Shown here: piece after piece, positions 1 through 6,668 of the stretch
Layout of the letters: every line of letters begins with the position of its first letter
Numbering within the stretch: the first letter of the stretch is position 1
NCBI GenBank assembly: GCA_013138555.1
Contig: WTCN01000103.1
Span: 1-9,370 of the forward strand
DNA length: 9,370 nucleotides
Direction: 5' to 3'
Source of the DNA: Methyloprofundus sp.
GTDB taxonomy: Bacteria; Pseudomonadota; Gammaproteobacteria; Methylococcales; Methylomonadaceae
Notes under the pieces: model-generated
What the model saw: only the letters and a program-made list of their open reading frames with translations
Told to the model about the DNA's origin: nothing
The model's database searches: none
Made by a program: the position numbers and the translations under genes

Positions 1-1603
1 GACGATCCACTTCGTAATCTGCATAGTTTCCTTCAAACCAGACGACATTACTATCACCTTCAAAAGCTAGCATATGGGTAGCAATTCTATCCAGAAACCA
101 GCGATCATGTGAAATAACCACGGCACAGCCTGGAAATGCCAATAATGCCTCTTCCAGGGCGCGTAAGGTTTCGACATCTAAATCGTTGGTAGGTTCATCA
201 AGTAATAATACATTGCCACCACTACGTAGTAATTTTGCTAAATGCACTCGGTTACGTTCTCCGCCTGATAAATCCCCGATGCGTTTTTGCTGGTCCCCAC
301 CTTTGAAATTAAAGCGACCGCAATAAGAGCGTGATGGGGTTTCATAGGTGCCGACAGTAATTAAATCCAGGCCATCGGAAATTTCTTCCCAGACTGTTTT
401 ATTATCATCCAGACTATCACGTGACTGGTCGACATGAGAGAGTTGCACCGTTGAACCGAGTTTTATTTCTCCCGAATCTGCTTTTTCTACGTCGGACATC
501 ATGCGGAATAAGGTGGTTTTACCCGCTCCATTAGGCCCAATAATACCGACTATGCCGCCTGGTGGTAATTTAAAGCTTAGATCATTAATTAATAAGCGAT
601 CACCAAAGCCTTTGCTGATATGCTCCGCGTCAATCACTGCATCACCTAAACGTGGCCCCGCCGGAATATAGATTTCCTGAGTTTCATTACGTTTTTGTGC
701 TTCTTGCGAAGAGAGTTCATCAAAGCGGGCTAAACGCGCTTTGCTTTTTGCATGACGACCTTTGGCATTAGAACGCACCCATTCTAATTCCGCCTTCATT
801 GCTTTCTGGCGCGAAGTTTCCTGTTTGTCTTCCTGCTCTAAGCGGTTTTGTTTTTGCTCTAGCCAGGATGAATAGTTACCTTCCCACGGAATACCCTGGC
901 CACGATCAAGCTCCAGAATCCAGCCTGCAACATTATCCAGAAAGTATCTGTCATGAGTTACAGCGACAACAGTTCCTGGGTAATCATGTAAAAACCGTTC
1001 TAGCCAAGCAACTGATTCTGCATCAAGATGGTTGGTTGGTTCATCTAATAGCAGCATGTCGGGTTTAGACAGTAACAGGCGGCATAGCGCAACACGTCGC
1101 TTTTCACCGCCTGAAAGTTTTGTGACATCTGCATCCCAGGGAGGAAGGCGTAGGGCATCAGCCGCGATTTCTAGTTCGCGATCTAATTCCCAGGCATTTT
1201 CTGCTTCAATTTTTTCCTGTAACTTAGCTTGTTCAGCTAATAAGGCATCAAAATCAGCATCAGGTTCTGCAAATGCATCATTGATGGCATTATAGCGATT
1301 TAGCACAAGTTGCATTTCCCCCAGACCTTCTTCAACATTACCACGCACATCTTTATCGGGGTCGAGTTGTGGTTCTTGCGCAAGGTAACCGATGTTAATT
1401 CCCTTCATAGGAATTGCTTCACCTTCTATTTCTTTATCAATCCCTGCCATAATGCGCAGTAAGGTTGATTTACCAGAGCCATTAAGGCCTAATACGCCAA
1501 TTTTAGCGCCTGGAAAAAAAGATAAGGAAATATCTTTTAAGATATGTTTTTTAGGTGGGACAATCTTGCCCACCCGGTTCATAGAAAAAATATATTGTGC
1601 CAT
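1..1603 (-). CDS. ettA: Energy-dependent translational throttle protein EttA (ABC-F ATPase), 3' end cut by window
   Basis: EttA is a cytoplasmic ABC-F ATPase that binds the ribosomal E site and gates the first steps of elongation according to the ATP/ADP ratio. The gene reads from 1603 towards 1 and stays open to the edge (534 codons). E. coli EttA has 555 residues, so about 20 C-terminal residues lie outside. Visible in order: Walker A GLNGSGKST (residues 39-47), LSGGE (163-167), LLLDEPTNHLD with catalytic E188, the charged linker that in EttA contacts P-site tRNA (about 242-325), second Walker A GPNGAGKTT (356-364), second LSGGE (445-449), and LLLDEPTNDLD with E470. Both glutamates fall at the E. 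coli numbers, so family and start are secure. The ATG gives the family's MAQYIFSM N-terminus; no clear Shine-Dalgarno precedes it. It follows the P460 gene by 46 nt on the same strand but has its own good -10 in that gap. There are no membrane segments and no defects. Confidence 0.97.
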   Translation of the reverse strand, partial: MAQYIFSMNRVGKIVPPKKHILKDISLSFFPGAKIGVLGLNGSGKSTLLRIMAGIDKEIEGEAIPMKGINIGYLAQEPQLDPDKDVRGNVEEGLGEMQLVLNRYNAINDAFAEPDADFDALLAEQAKLQEKIEAENAWELDRELEIAADALRLPPWDADVTKLSGGEKRRVALCRLLLSKPDMLLLDEPTNHLDAESVAWLERFLHDYPGTVVAVTHDRYFLDNVAGWILELDRGQGIPWEGNYSSWLEQKQNRLEQEDKQETSRQKAMKAELEWVRSNAKGRHAKSKARLARFDELSSQEAQKRNETQEIYIPAGPRLGDAVIDAEHISKGFGDRLLINDLSFKLPPGGIVGIIGPNGAGKTTLFRMMSDVEKADSGEIKLGSTVQLSHVDQSRDSLDDNKTVWEEISDGLDLITVGTYETPSRSYCGRFNFKGGDQQKRIGDLSGGERNRVHLAKLLRSGGNVLLLDEPTNDLDVETLRALEEALLAFPGCAVVISHDRWFLDRIATHMLAFEGDSNVVWFEGNYADYEVDR

Positions 1604-1636
1604 GACAGTTTATCGTTATGTGAATTGATAAGCAGT

Positions 1637-1665
1637 ATTATAGCTTTGTTTAAGGCAATTTTGCA
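1637..1665 (-). promoter_or_regulatory. Probable sigma-70 promoter of ettA
   Basis: On the minus strand a perfect TATAAT (1637-1642) lies 33 nt before the ettA ATG. Seventeen nt further upstream is TGCAAA (1660-1665), a poor -35 box with 3 of 6 consensus bases. The -35 overlaps the end of the P460 gene. Only the -10 is convincing. It suggests ettA can be transcribed independently of its upstream neighbour. Confidence 0.4.
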
Positions 1666-2165
1666 GGGACTGTAAAAACATAATTTGTGTCTTTAGCTGC
1701 CTGATGACAGGTGAAGCAGGCTTCGCCTGCGTTACTATCCTGACTATGAGGCTTTAAATCTAGGCCCGTCCAGCGCGCAAACCCCCAGCCCCCCGTTGTA
1801 GCGTATTTTTTTGTATCTCTGAGCATAATTTCTGCATGCACAAAATCACCTGGGACAGTCGCGGCTTTCCATGTCGCCAGAGTGTCGTTTTTCCAGACTA
1901 ATTTGGCAAGAATGGTACCTTTGGGCCATTCTTGCTTGCCTGTATTTGCTCGTGCGGCCTTTATTGCAATGGAGTTACCCAGAATAACCCGCTGAGTATT
2001 ATTGTCGCTACGTATAGAAGTTCCGATAACGCGCCAGTTTGTTAGGCCTTTAGGGTATTCGATGTTATTCGCCGTTGCTTGTACGTTTTGTGCAAAGCTG
2101 ATGGCAGGAGTACATAATAAAGTGGAAAGGATGGCCAACTGGCGTAAATGAGAGTGAGTTTGCAT
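1650..2165 (-). CDS. Exported cytochrome P460 family c-type heme protein
   Basis: The 171-residue product starts with a Sec signal peptide (hydrophobic AILSTLLCTPAISFA, predicted cut after A25). The mature part has the P460 look: YPKGLTNWRVIG near the start, WPKGTILAKLVWK in the middle, GGWGFARWTG at 125-134, and one c-type heme site C150-F-T-C-H154 close to the C-terminus. Characterised P460 proteins are periplasmic and oxidise hydroxylamine or bind NO, with a lysine cross-linked to the heme; related cytochromes c'-beta lack the cross-link. K88 (in ILAKL) is the candidate cross-link lysine, but I cannot confirm it without alignment. Length is normal for the family. The ATG at 2165 gives a proper signal peptide, with a weak ribosome site. 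It is divergent from the sigma gene and upstream of ettA on the same strand, with no evident functional tie to either. Family is fairly sure; substrate is unknown. Confidence 0.85.
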   Translation of the reverse strand: MQTHSHLRQLAILSTLLCTPAISFAQNVQATANNIEYPKGLTNWRVIGTSIRSDNNTQRVILGNSIAIKAARANTGKQEWPKGTILAKLVWKNDTLATWKAATVPGDFVHAEIMLRDTKKYATTGGWGFARWTGLDLKPHSQDSNAGEACFTCHQAAKDTNYVFTVPAKLP

Positions 2166-2497
2166 AATGATTAATGAGTTGAGTAATAAATATAGGGAAA
2201 TGTCTTTTTACCACAGAGTGTCTTATGAGTGTAGATTTTATGATATTTGCTATTGAATTTAGCCGTACTAGAATTTTTACTTTTTAACCTATGATTCCAG
2301 TGTTATCTTGCTTGAAATAGGGCAGAAAAATTTCCTGTATAGAGGGTATATCGCTTACTGAGATTGATTAAATAACATAGTTTAAATATATGCCATAAGT
2401 GCCTTACTCCTATTATCTTGAAATAATAAGTTAAATTTATTCTGGTACGTTTTGTGCTTGGTCTGCATGGTTACAAAAAGGGCTATTAACTTAACGT
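2166..2497. other. Divergent intergenic region between P460 and sigma factor genes
   Basis: This is a 332-bp AT-rich stretch without a credible gene. It should carry the promoters of both flanking genes, but no strong sigma-70 pair is obvious in either direction. The octamer TTATCTTG occurs twice in plus orientation (2303-2310 and 2413-2420), each time followed shortly by GAAATA or AAATA. The second copy lies inside an inverted repeat, listed separately. The FecI-type motif seen upstream of fecR and the receptor is absent, so the sigma gene is probably not self-activated. Confidence 0.6.
2411..2428. promoter_or_regulatory. Inverted repeat upstream of sigma gene, possible operator
   Basis: TATTAT (2411-2416) and ATAATA (2423-2428) are perfect inverted arms around CTTGAA, about 70 nt before the sigma start. 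FecI-type sigma genes are commonly repressed by Fur, whose sites are AT-rich palindromes built from GATAAT units. This site resembles one only loosely: its symmetry centre is even, while the classical Fur site is odd. It is a candidate operator, not an identified one. Confidence 0.25.
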
Positions 2498-3016
2498 ATG
2501 TATAAATTATCCGCGATAACGGCATCAAACTTAATCCAGCAGTATCATGATGAATTGATCAGTTATTTGGTGCAACGCAACCATACTCCCGATGTTGCTG
2601 CAGATATTTTACAAGATGCTTATATGCGTTTAGTTAAAGCTGAGCCTAAGAGCGAAATAAAAAATCCACGCGCATTCCTTTATAAGATCGTCAGTAATTT
2701 GGCGATTGATTACCACCGTAGTAACGCCAGGCGACAAACAAGGCATGCTGATGAGTCTGAATTAGTTGAGTTGGCCGATCAATCTCCAGCACTTGAGCAT
2801 CAAGTCTATACACAGGAACAGCTTGCTTTTTTAAAGCAGGCAATCTCAGAGCTTCCACCTAAATGTCGCCAGGTGTTTATCATGCATAAGTTTAGATATT
2901 ATCCTTATTCTAAAATAATGCAGGAATTGAATATTTCCGAAAGCACGGTATTAAAGCATATGGTGAAAGCGATGAAGCATTGTCGTAAACGTATGGCAGA
3001 GCTTGATCCTGAGTAA
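2498..3016 (+). CDS. FecI-type ECF RNA polymerase sigma factor
   Basis: This cytoplasmic 172-residue protein directs RNA polymerase to a small set of uptake genes. Region 2 spans about residues 15-78, with PDVAADILQDAYMRLV followed by NPRAFLYKIVSNLAIDYHR, the phrase typical of FecI-like sigmas (the -10 contact region). Region 4 spans about 108-165: LPPKCRQVFIMHKF, then a helix-turn-helix YSKIMQELNISESTVLKHM and AMKHCRKRM, which reads the -35 box. There is no region 1 or 3, as expected for group 4. A TAA at 2492-2494 lies in frame just upstream, so the ATG at 2498 is the first possible start; its ribosome site is weak. The fecR gene follows after 87 nt carrying its own matching promoter, the usual sigma/anti-sigma order. 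The metal or siderophore sensed cannot be told from the sequence. Confidence 0.95.
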   Translation: MYKLSAITASNLIQQYHDELISYLVQRNHTPDVAADILQDAYMRLVKAEPKSEIKNPRAFLYKIVSNLAIDYHRSNARRQTRHADESELVELADQSPALEHQVYTQEQLAFLKQAISELPPKCRQVFIMHKFRYYPYSKIMQELNISESTVLKHMVKAMKHCRKRMAELDPE

Positions 3017-3039
3017 TGATGGAATTATTTAAACACGGC

Positions 3040-3077
3040 TTTTAAATAGATACTTATCTAGCACTGTAACGTCTTAT
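3040..3077 (+). promoter_or_regulatory. Predicted FecI-type (ECF sigma) promoter of fecR
   Basis: TTTTAAATAGATACTT (3040-3055; proposed -35 core TAGATACTT at 3047-3055) is followed by exactly 14 nt and CGTCTTAT (3070-3077; proposed -10). The same two blocks with the same spacing precede the receptor gene. CGT-containing -10 boxes are usual for ECF sigmas. Transcription would start near 3082-3086, giving a leader of about 20 nt before the fecR ATG. Confidence 0.72.
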
Positions 3078-3103
3078 CTAAAATACTTGAAGAATCCTAT
3101 GAT

Positions 3104-4129
3104 ATGAAGCAATCCATGCACGAAAATGATGCGCATACTCAGGCTGCTGTCTGGCAGGCTAAGCTAAGTTCGGATCTGTTAACGACTCAGCAACAGGAGG
3201 AGTTTGCAAGCTGGCTGACCCAGAGTGAGGAAAACCGTAGGGCATGGCAGGAACTTAATGCATTCTGGGAGCAGCTTGATAGCTTGAGTGCAGAAGATAT
3301 AAGCTTTATAGATGATTTTCCTGAAACAAGTTCAAACACGCTTGAAGCGATGCAAAAAATTGATCTTCAGCCGATTGATTCACAAGTCAAAAAATCTGCA
3401 TTTTTAAACAGGCATCAATTATCCCGCTCATTATTAGGTGTGGCTGCCTCAGTGTTATTGATGTTCTCTCTGTTTTATACCCAGATGCCGCAGTATTTTG
3501 CTGACTATCATACAGCGCCCGGTGAATTGCGTACGCTGGTCTTAGACGATGGTTCCCGGATTATAATGAATAGTGATACCACTGTATCGCTGGATTATAG
3601 CGCCGAACAGCGCAGTATTGTCTTGCATCAGGGGGAGGCGTATTTCGATGTGACGGCGGATCGTTCGCGCCCTTTTGTGGTGACCACGAGTGCCGGGCGA
3701 GTGCGTGCTTTAGGAACCGAGTTCGATATAAAAAATAGAAATGCCAAGGTTGCGGTCACGGTGTTTGAACATGCGGTTAAGGTGTCTCTCAATAATGGTA
3801 AGGTAATGGATAGCCTGCCAGAAGGGCAGCAACTTGTGTTTACCGCTTCTGCATTTACTCAGCCGAGTGCCGTCAATTTATCCCGTACTCAGTCCTGGCG
3901 TAAGCAGCGTATTGTTTTTCAGGATAAACCCCTGGCCGAAGTGATGGCTGAGTTAAGTCATTATCGCGCAGGGACTATTATTATCCTGGATAGTGAAATC
4001 AAAGCCTTATCTGTTAGCGGTGTTTTTGCTACCGATGATACCAATATAGCACTTAAAACAATTGAGCAGAGTTTGCCGGTGACGATTAGTAAAATCACTG
4101 AAAAACTGGTGCTGATTACAGCAAAGTAA
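3104..4129 (+). CDS. FecR-type transmembrane anti-sigma factor / signal transducer
   Basis: FecR proteins hold the partner sigma factor in the cytoplasm and sense the loaded TonB receptor through their periplasmic end. This 341-residue copy has the cytoplasmic DUF4880-like helix region (about 13-58, AVWQAKLSSDLLTTQQQEEF, then NRRAWQELNAFWEQL), a low-complexity linker, one membrane segment (about 109-126, SLLGVAASVLLMFSLFY), the periplasmic FecR domain (about 135-232; GELRTLVLDDGSRIIMNSDT, LHQGEAYFDV, RPFVVTTSAGRVRALGTEFD) and a C-terminal STN-like DUF4974 domain (about 272-341, DKPLAEVMAELSHYRAG onward). Length and order are normal. The chosen ATG (3104) follows a GAAGAA purine stretch; a second in-frame ATG lies four codons on. 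An out-of-frame ATG at 3099 makes a three-codon mini-ORF (ATG ATA TGA) overlapping the start. Its own ECF promoter implies feedback control. Confidence 0.94.
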   Translation: MKQSMHENDAHTQAAVWQAKLSSDLLTTQQQEEFASWLTQSEENRRAWQELNAFWEQLDSLSAEDISFIDDFPETSSNTLEAMQKIDLQPIDSQVKKSAFLNRHQLSRSLLGVAASVLLMFSLFYTQMPQYFADYHTAPGELRTLVLDDGSRIIMNSDTTVSLDYSAEQRSIVLHQGEAYFDVTADRSRPFVVTTSAGRVRALGTEFDIKNRNAKVAVTVFEHAVKVSLNNGKVMDSLPEGQQLVFTASAFTQPSAVNLSRTQSWRKQRIVFQDKPLAEVMAELSHYRAGTIIILDSEIKALSVSGVFATDDTNIALKTIEQSLPVTISKITEKLVLITAK

Positions 4130-4139
4130 AAAAAATTAA

Positions 4140-4177
4140 TTTTAAGTAGATACTTTTGTTATCTGCCATCGTCTTAT
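4140..4177 (+). promoter_or_regulatory. Predicted FecI-type (ECF sigma) promoter of the receptor operon
   Basis: TTTTAAGTAGATACTT (4140-4155; -35 core 4147-4155), 14 nt, then CGTCTTAT (4170-4177). It matches the fecR promoter at 15 of 16 and 8 of 8 bases in the two blocks with identical spacing, while the spacers themselves differ. It starts 11 nt after the fecR stop. Transcription should begin around 4182-4186, leaving only some 12-16 nt before the proposed receptor start, so the mRNA leader would be very short. Confidence 0.75.
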
Positions 4178-4183
4178 AAATAA

Positions 4184-4200
4184 CGGAGATTAATACAATA
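4184..4200 (+). promoter_or_regulatory. Shine-Dalgarno and ATA start codon of the receptor gene
   Basis: GGAG (4185-4188) is followed by 9 nt and then ATA (4198-4200), exactly where a start codon is expected. The frame from ATA runs into the receptor without a stop and supplies a basic signal-peptide N-region (GNRVKVSTQ). The next conventional start, GTG at 4231, has no good ribosome site. The frame upstream is closed by TAA at 4177-4179, and between them there is no ATG, GTG or TTG. Confidence 0.6.
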
Positions 4201-6657
4201 GGAAATCGAGTTAAAGTTTCTACGCAGGCAGTGGGATTTATATTGCTTACTGCTGCAGTAATTGTGCAAGCTGAGCAAAGAATACGCTTTAATATTGCTG
4301 CGCAGAATTTATCGTCTGCTTTATTACAGTTCTCTGAACAGAGTGGTGTCAAAATATTTTTTACCACGCAGACGACGCGGGCAATAAAAAGTAAGGCATT
4401 GATGGGTCTGTATACAGCTGAACAGGCATTGGATACGCTGCTGGAAAATAGCGGGATACAGTACCGTTTTACGGCAACACAGTCGGTGACATTATCGTTA
4501 CAGCGCAGTGAGATAAAGACTGAGCCATTGTTAGCTCTGGAGCCTGCAATGGTGGTTTATGGCAGTGTAACGGATGTTAACCGGCCAGTTGATCAGGTGA
4601 GTGCTAAGGCTAGTGGGCAAACATGGAATGGCTATCATGTATTTAGCGCCAGTACGGCAACACGGGTTAATACGCCGATGATGGAATTAGCTCAGTCCAT
4701 TCAGGTCATACCACGGGCTTTAATTGATGACCAGCAAGCACTGACGGTGACTGAAAGTTTGCGTAATATTAGTGGTGTAGTGCCGCGTACGCCAGGGATT
4801 ACACCTAATTTTGAGCCCACGTTGATTCGTGGTTTTTCTGCGATGCAGATGATTGATGGTTTTTATCAGAATCTTAATACAGGAGATCAGGGAAGTTTAG
4901 TCAATATTCAGCAGATTGAAGTGATCAAAGGCGCAAATGCAACACTGTACAGTGGCGGAGGTGGTTCTCCATCGGGTGGTGTGATTAATTTACTGTCTAA
5001 ATTGCCTGAAAAAGAGGCTTTTTATGAGTTTGGACTTAAGGGAGGGAATTATCAGTTTGTGCAGCCCTATGTGGATATTAACCAGCCGATAAACGAGTCG
5101 CTTTTATTGCGCTTTACTGGGGAATATAGTCATAGCAAGAGTCATGTTGAGGTATTGCAAACTGAGCGTTACAACCTGAACCCATCGCTCACATGGACTA
5201 ATAATAAATCGAGCTCTTTAACGTTACAGGGGAAGTATTCAAAGTGGCAACAGCAGGATTATCAAGGTTTGCCTGCGACAGGAACAGTGGCAGGTGATTT
5301 TACGCTTGATCCACGGCTGTATATAGGTCCGGCAGATATAGGCGATAGCGTGTCTGAATTGGGAAGTGTCTGGGGAACTTTCAAGCATCAGTTTAATGAT
5401 AGCTGGGCGATGACGGCCAAAGCACGCTATGCGTACTCTCTGCATGACACGATTACGCAAGGTATTATTGGTGAAGGTTTTGATTTTTCTGCGGATAAAC
5501 CCTTAAGTGCCGAGGATTTAGCTTTGCTCGGTTCGCCTGCTTTGAAGCATACCTGGGGACTGAGTAATAATGAGCTATATCAGCAGTCTGATGAGATGAC
5601 ATTTCAGCTGTATAGCACGGTGTATTTTGACTTTGAGGCGAGTCATCATGCGTTGATTATAGGCGGGGATTTTAGTGAGCATGATGAAGCGGGGTTTATT
5701 GAGTTTAATGCACTGCTTATTGGGCTTGTTGATTTAACTCAGCCTGTTTTTTTACCCTATGAGTATCCTGGGACACGGGAAAATAAGCAGTTTACCAGGA
5801 ACACCACCTATGGTGGTTATATGCAATTGCAAAGTACTTTATATGAGCACTTGCATTTGCTGGCAGGTTTTCGCGCGGGTAATGTGAGTAGCGATTATAA
5901 AAATACCACGCCTGGCTTTGAATTTAGTTCTGATGCCAGTACCACACGGGTTTTGCCTAATGTTGGAGCAGTGATTGATCTAGGCGACGAATATGCATTT
6001 TTTGTTAATTATAATCAAGGCATGCGCGCTCAAAGTGGGGTGAATTTTGTTTCCACTCCCAAGCCAGAGTTGTCTGACCAGCTTGAGTTTGGTTTGAAGT
6101 TTGATATAGCAGAACAGTTAACTGGGCAGCTGGCACTGTATCAGATTAATAAAAAAAATATGGCCATCACTGATTTTAGTGATCCGCAATTGCGTGCGAC
6201 AACGGGAGGGCAGCAACGCTCGCGAGGCGTGGAAAGTAATATTAGCTGGCAACTAAGTGATGGCTTTAAGTTGCTTGCAACTTATGCGTTTACCGATGCC
6301 CGCTTTTCTGACAGCCTGATTGTCGCAAAAGGGAATCAGGTGCCCGGAGTGCCTGAACATGCAGGACGGTTGTGGCTTAATTATGCTTTTCAGGAGGCAT
6401 TGCTCAGCGGCTTAAGTATCGGAGCGGGAATATATGCCCAGTCCAGTGCTTATTTAGAAAATAAAAATTTATTTAAAAGTGATGCTTTTTATACCATGGA
6501 TGCAACGATTGCCTATGCACGAAACAACTATAAACTCGGTATTTCAGTGAAGAATTTAAGCGATGTGAATTATTATCAACGGCTTAATTATTTTGCTACT
6601 CGGACTATGCCTGCTCAGGGCACGGAAGTATTTTTTAGCGGAACAGTTACATTTTAA
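4198..6657 (+). CDS. TonB-dependent siderophore-type outer-membrane receptor with STN signalling domain
   Basis: It imports a metal chelate across the outer membrane using TonB energy and signals occupancy to FecR. Numbered from the GTG at 4231 (808 residues; 819 from ATA), a signal peptide ends at about QA-14. The STN domain follows (about 16-90, RIRFNIAAQNLSSALLQFSE, SGVKIFF, LYTAEQALDTLL), then a linker with a possible TonB box (MVVYGSV, 107-113), the plug (about 148-258: ELAQSIQVIPRALI, TLIRGFSAMQMIDGFYQN, QQIEVIKGANATLYSGG, GGVINLLSK), and a beta-barrel to the C-terminal VTF ending in the usual phenylalanine. Size and layout match FecA/FpvA-type transducers. ATA at 4198 is preferred because it has a spaced GGAG and restores a basic signal-peptide N-region; a conventional call would use GTG 4231, leaving an uncharged 14-residue leader. 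The coding body is intact. The ligand is unknown; iron-siderophore is the default, copper chelates are possible. Confidence 0.95.
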   Translation: MGNRVKVSTQAVGFILLTAAVIVQAEQRIRFNIAAQNLSSALLQFSEQSGVKIFFTTQTTRAIKSKALMGLYTAEQALDTLLENSGIQYRFTATQSVTLSLQRSEIKTEPLLALEPAMVVYGSVTDVNRPVDQVSAKASGQTWNGYHVFSASTATRVNTPMMELAQSIQVIPRALIDDQQALTVTESLRNISGVVPRTPGITPNFEPTLIRGFSAMQMIDGFYQNLNTGDQGSLVNIQQIEVIKGANATLYSGGGGSPSGGVINLLSKLPEKEAFYEFGLKGGNYQFVQPYVDINQPINESLLLRFTGEYSHSKSHVEVLQTERYNLNPSLTWTNNKSSSLTLQGKYSKWQQQDYQGLPATGTVAGDFTLDPRLYIGPADIGDSVSELGSVWGTFKHQFNDSWAMTAKARYAYSLHDTITQGIIGEGFDFSADKPLSAEDLALLGSPALKHTWGLSNNELYQQSDEMTFQLYSTVYFDFEASHHALIIGGDFSEHDEAGFIEFNALLIGLVDLTQPVFLPYEYPGTRENKQFTRNTTYGGYMQLQSTLYEHLHLLAGFRAGNVSSDYKNTTPGFEFSSDASTTRVLPNVGAVIDLGDEYAFFVNYNQGMRAQSGVNFVSTPKPELSDQLEFGLKFDIAEQLTGQLALYQINKKNMAITDFSDPQLRATTGGQQRSRGVESNISWQLSDGFKLLATYAFTDARFSDSLIVAKGNQVPGVPEHAGRLWLNYAFQEALLSGLSIGAGIYAQSSAYLENKNLFKSDAFYTMDATIAYARNNYKLGISVKNLSDVNYYQRLNYFATRTMPAQGTEVFFSGTVTF

Positions 6658-6668
6658 AAGGAACCCAT

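Noticed and set aside
799..1628. Plus-strand open frames opposite ettA
   Set aside because: They lie wholly within the minus-strand ettA frame, which has complete ABC-F motifs; their translations show no family features.
2219..2269. Further copies of the ECF motif in the divergent region (TGTCTTAT at 2219, TAGAT at 2232, CGTACT at 2264)
   Set aside because: Each resembles one half only, and the partners are not at the 14-nt spacing.
4116..4367. Minus-strand open frame across the start of the receptor gene
   Set aside because: It overlaps the ECF promoter, the ribosome site and the STN domain on the other strand, and its product resembles nothing.
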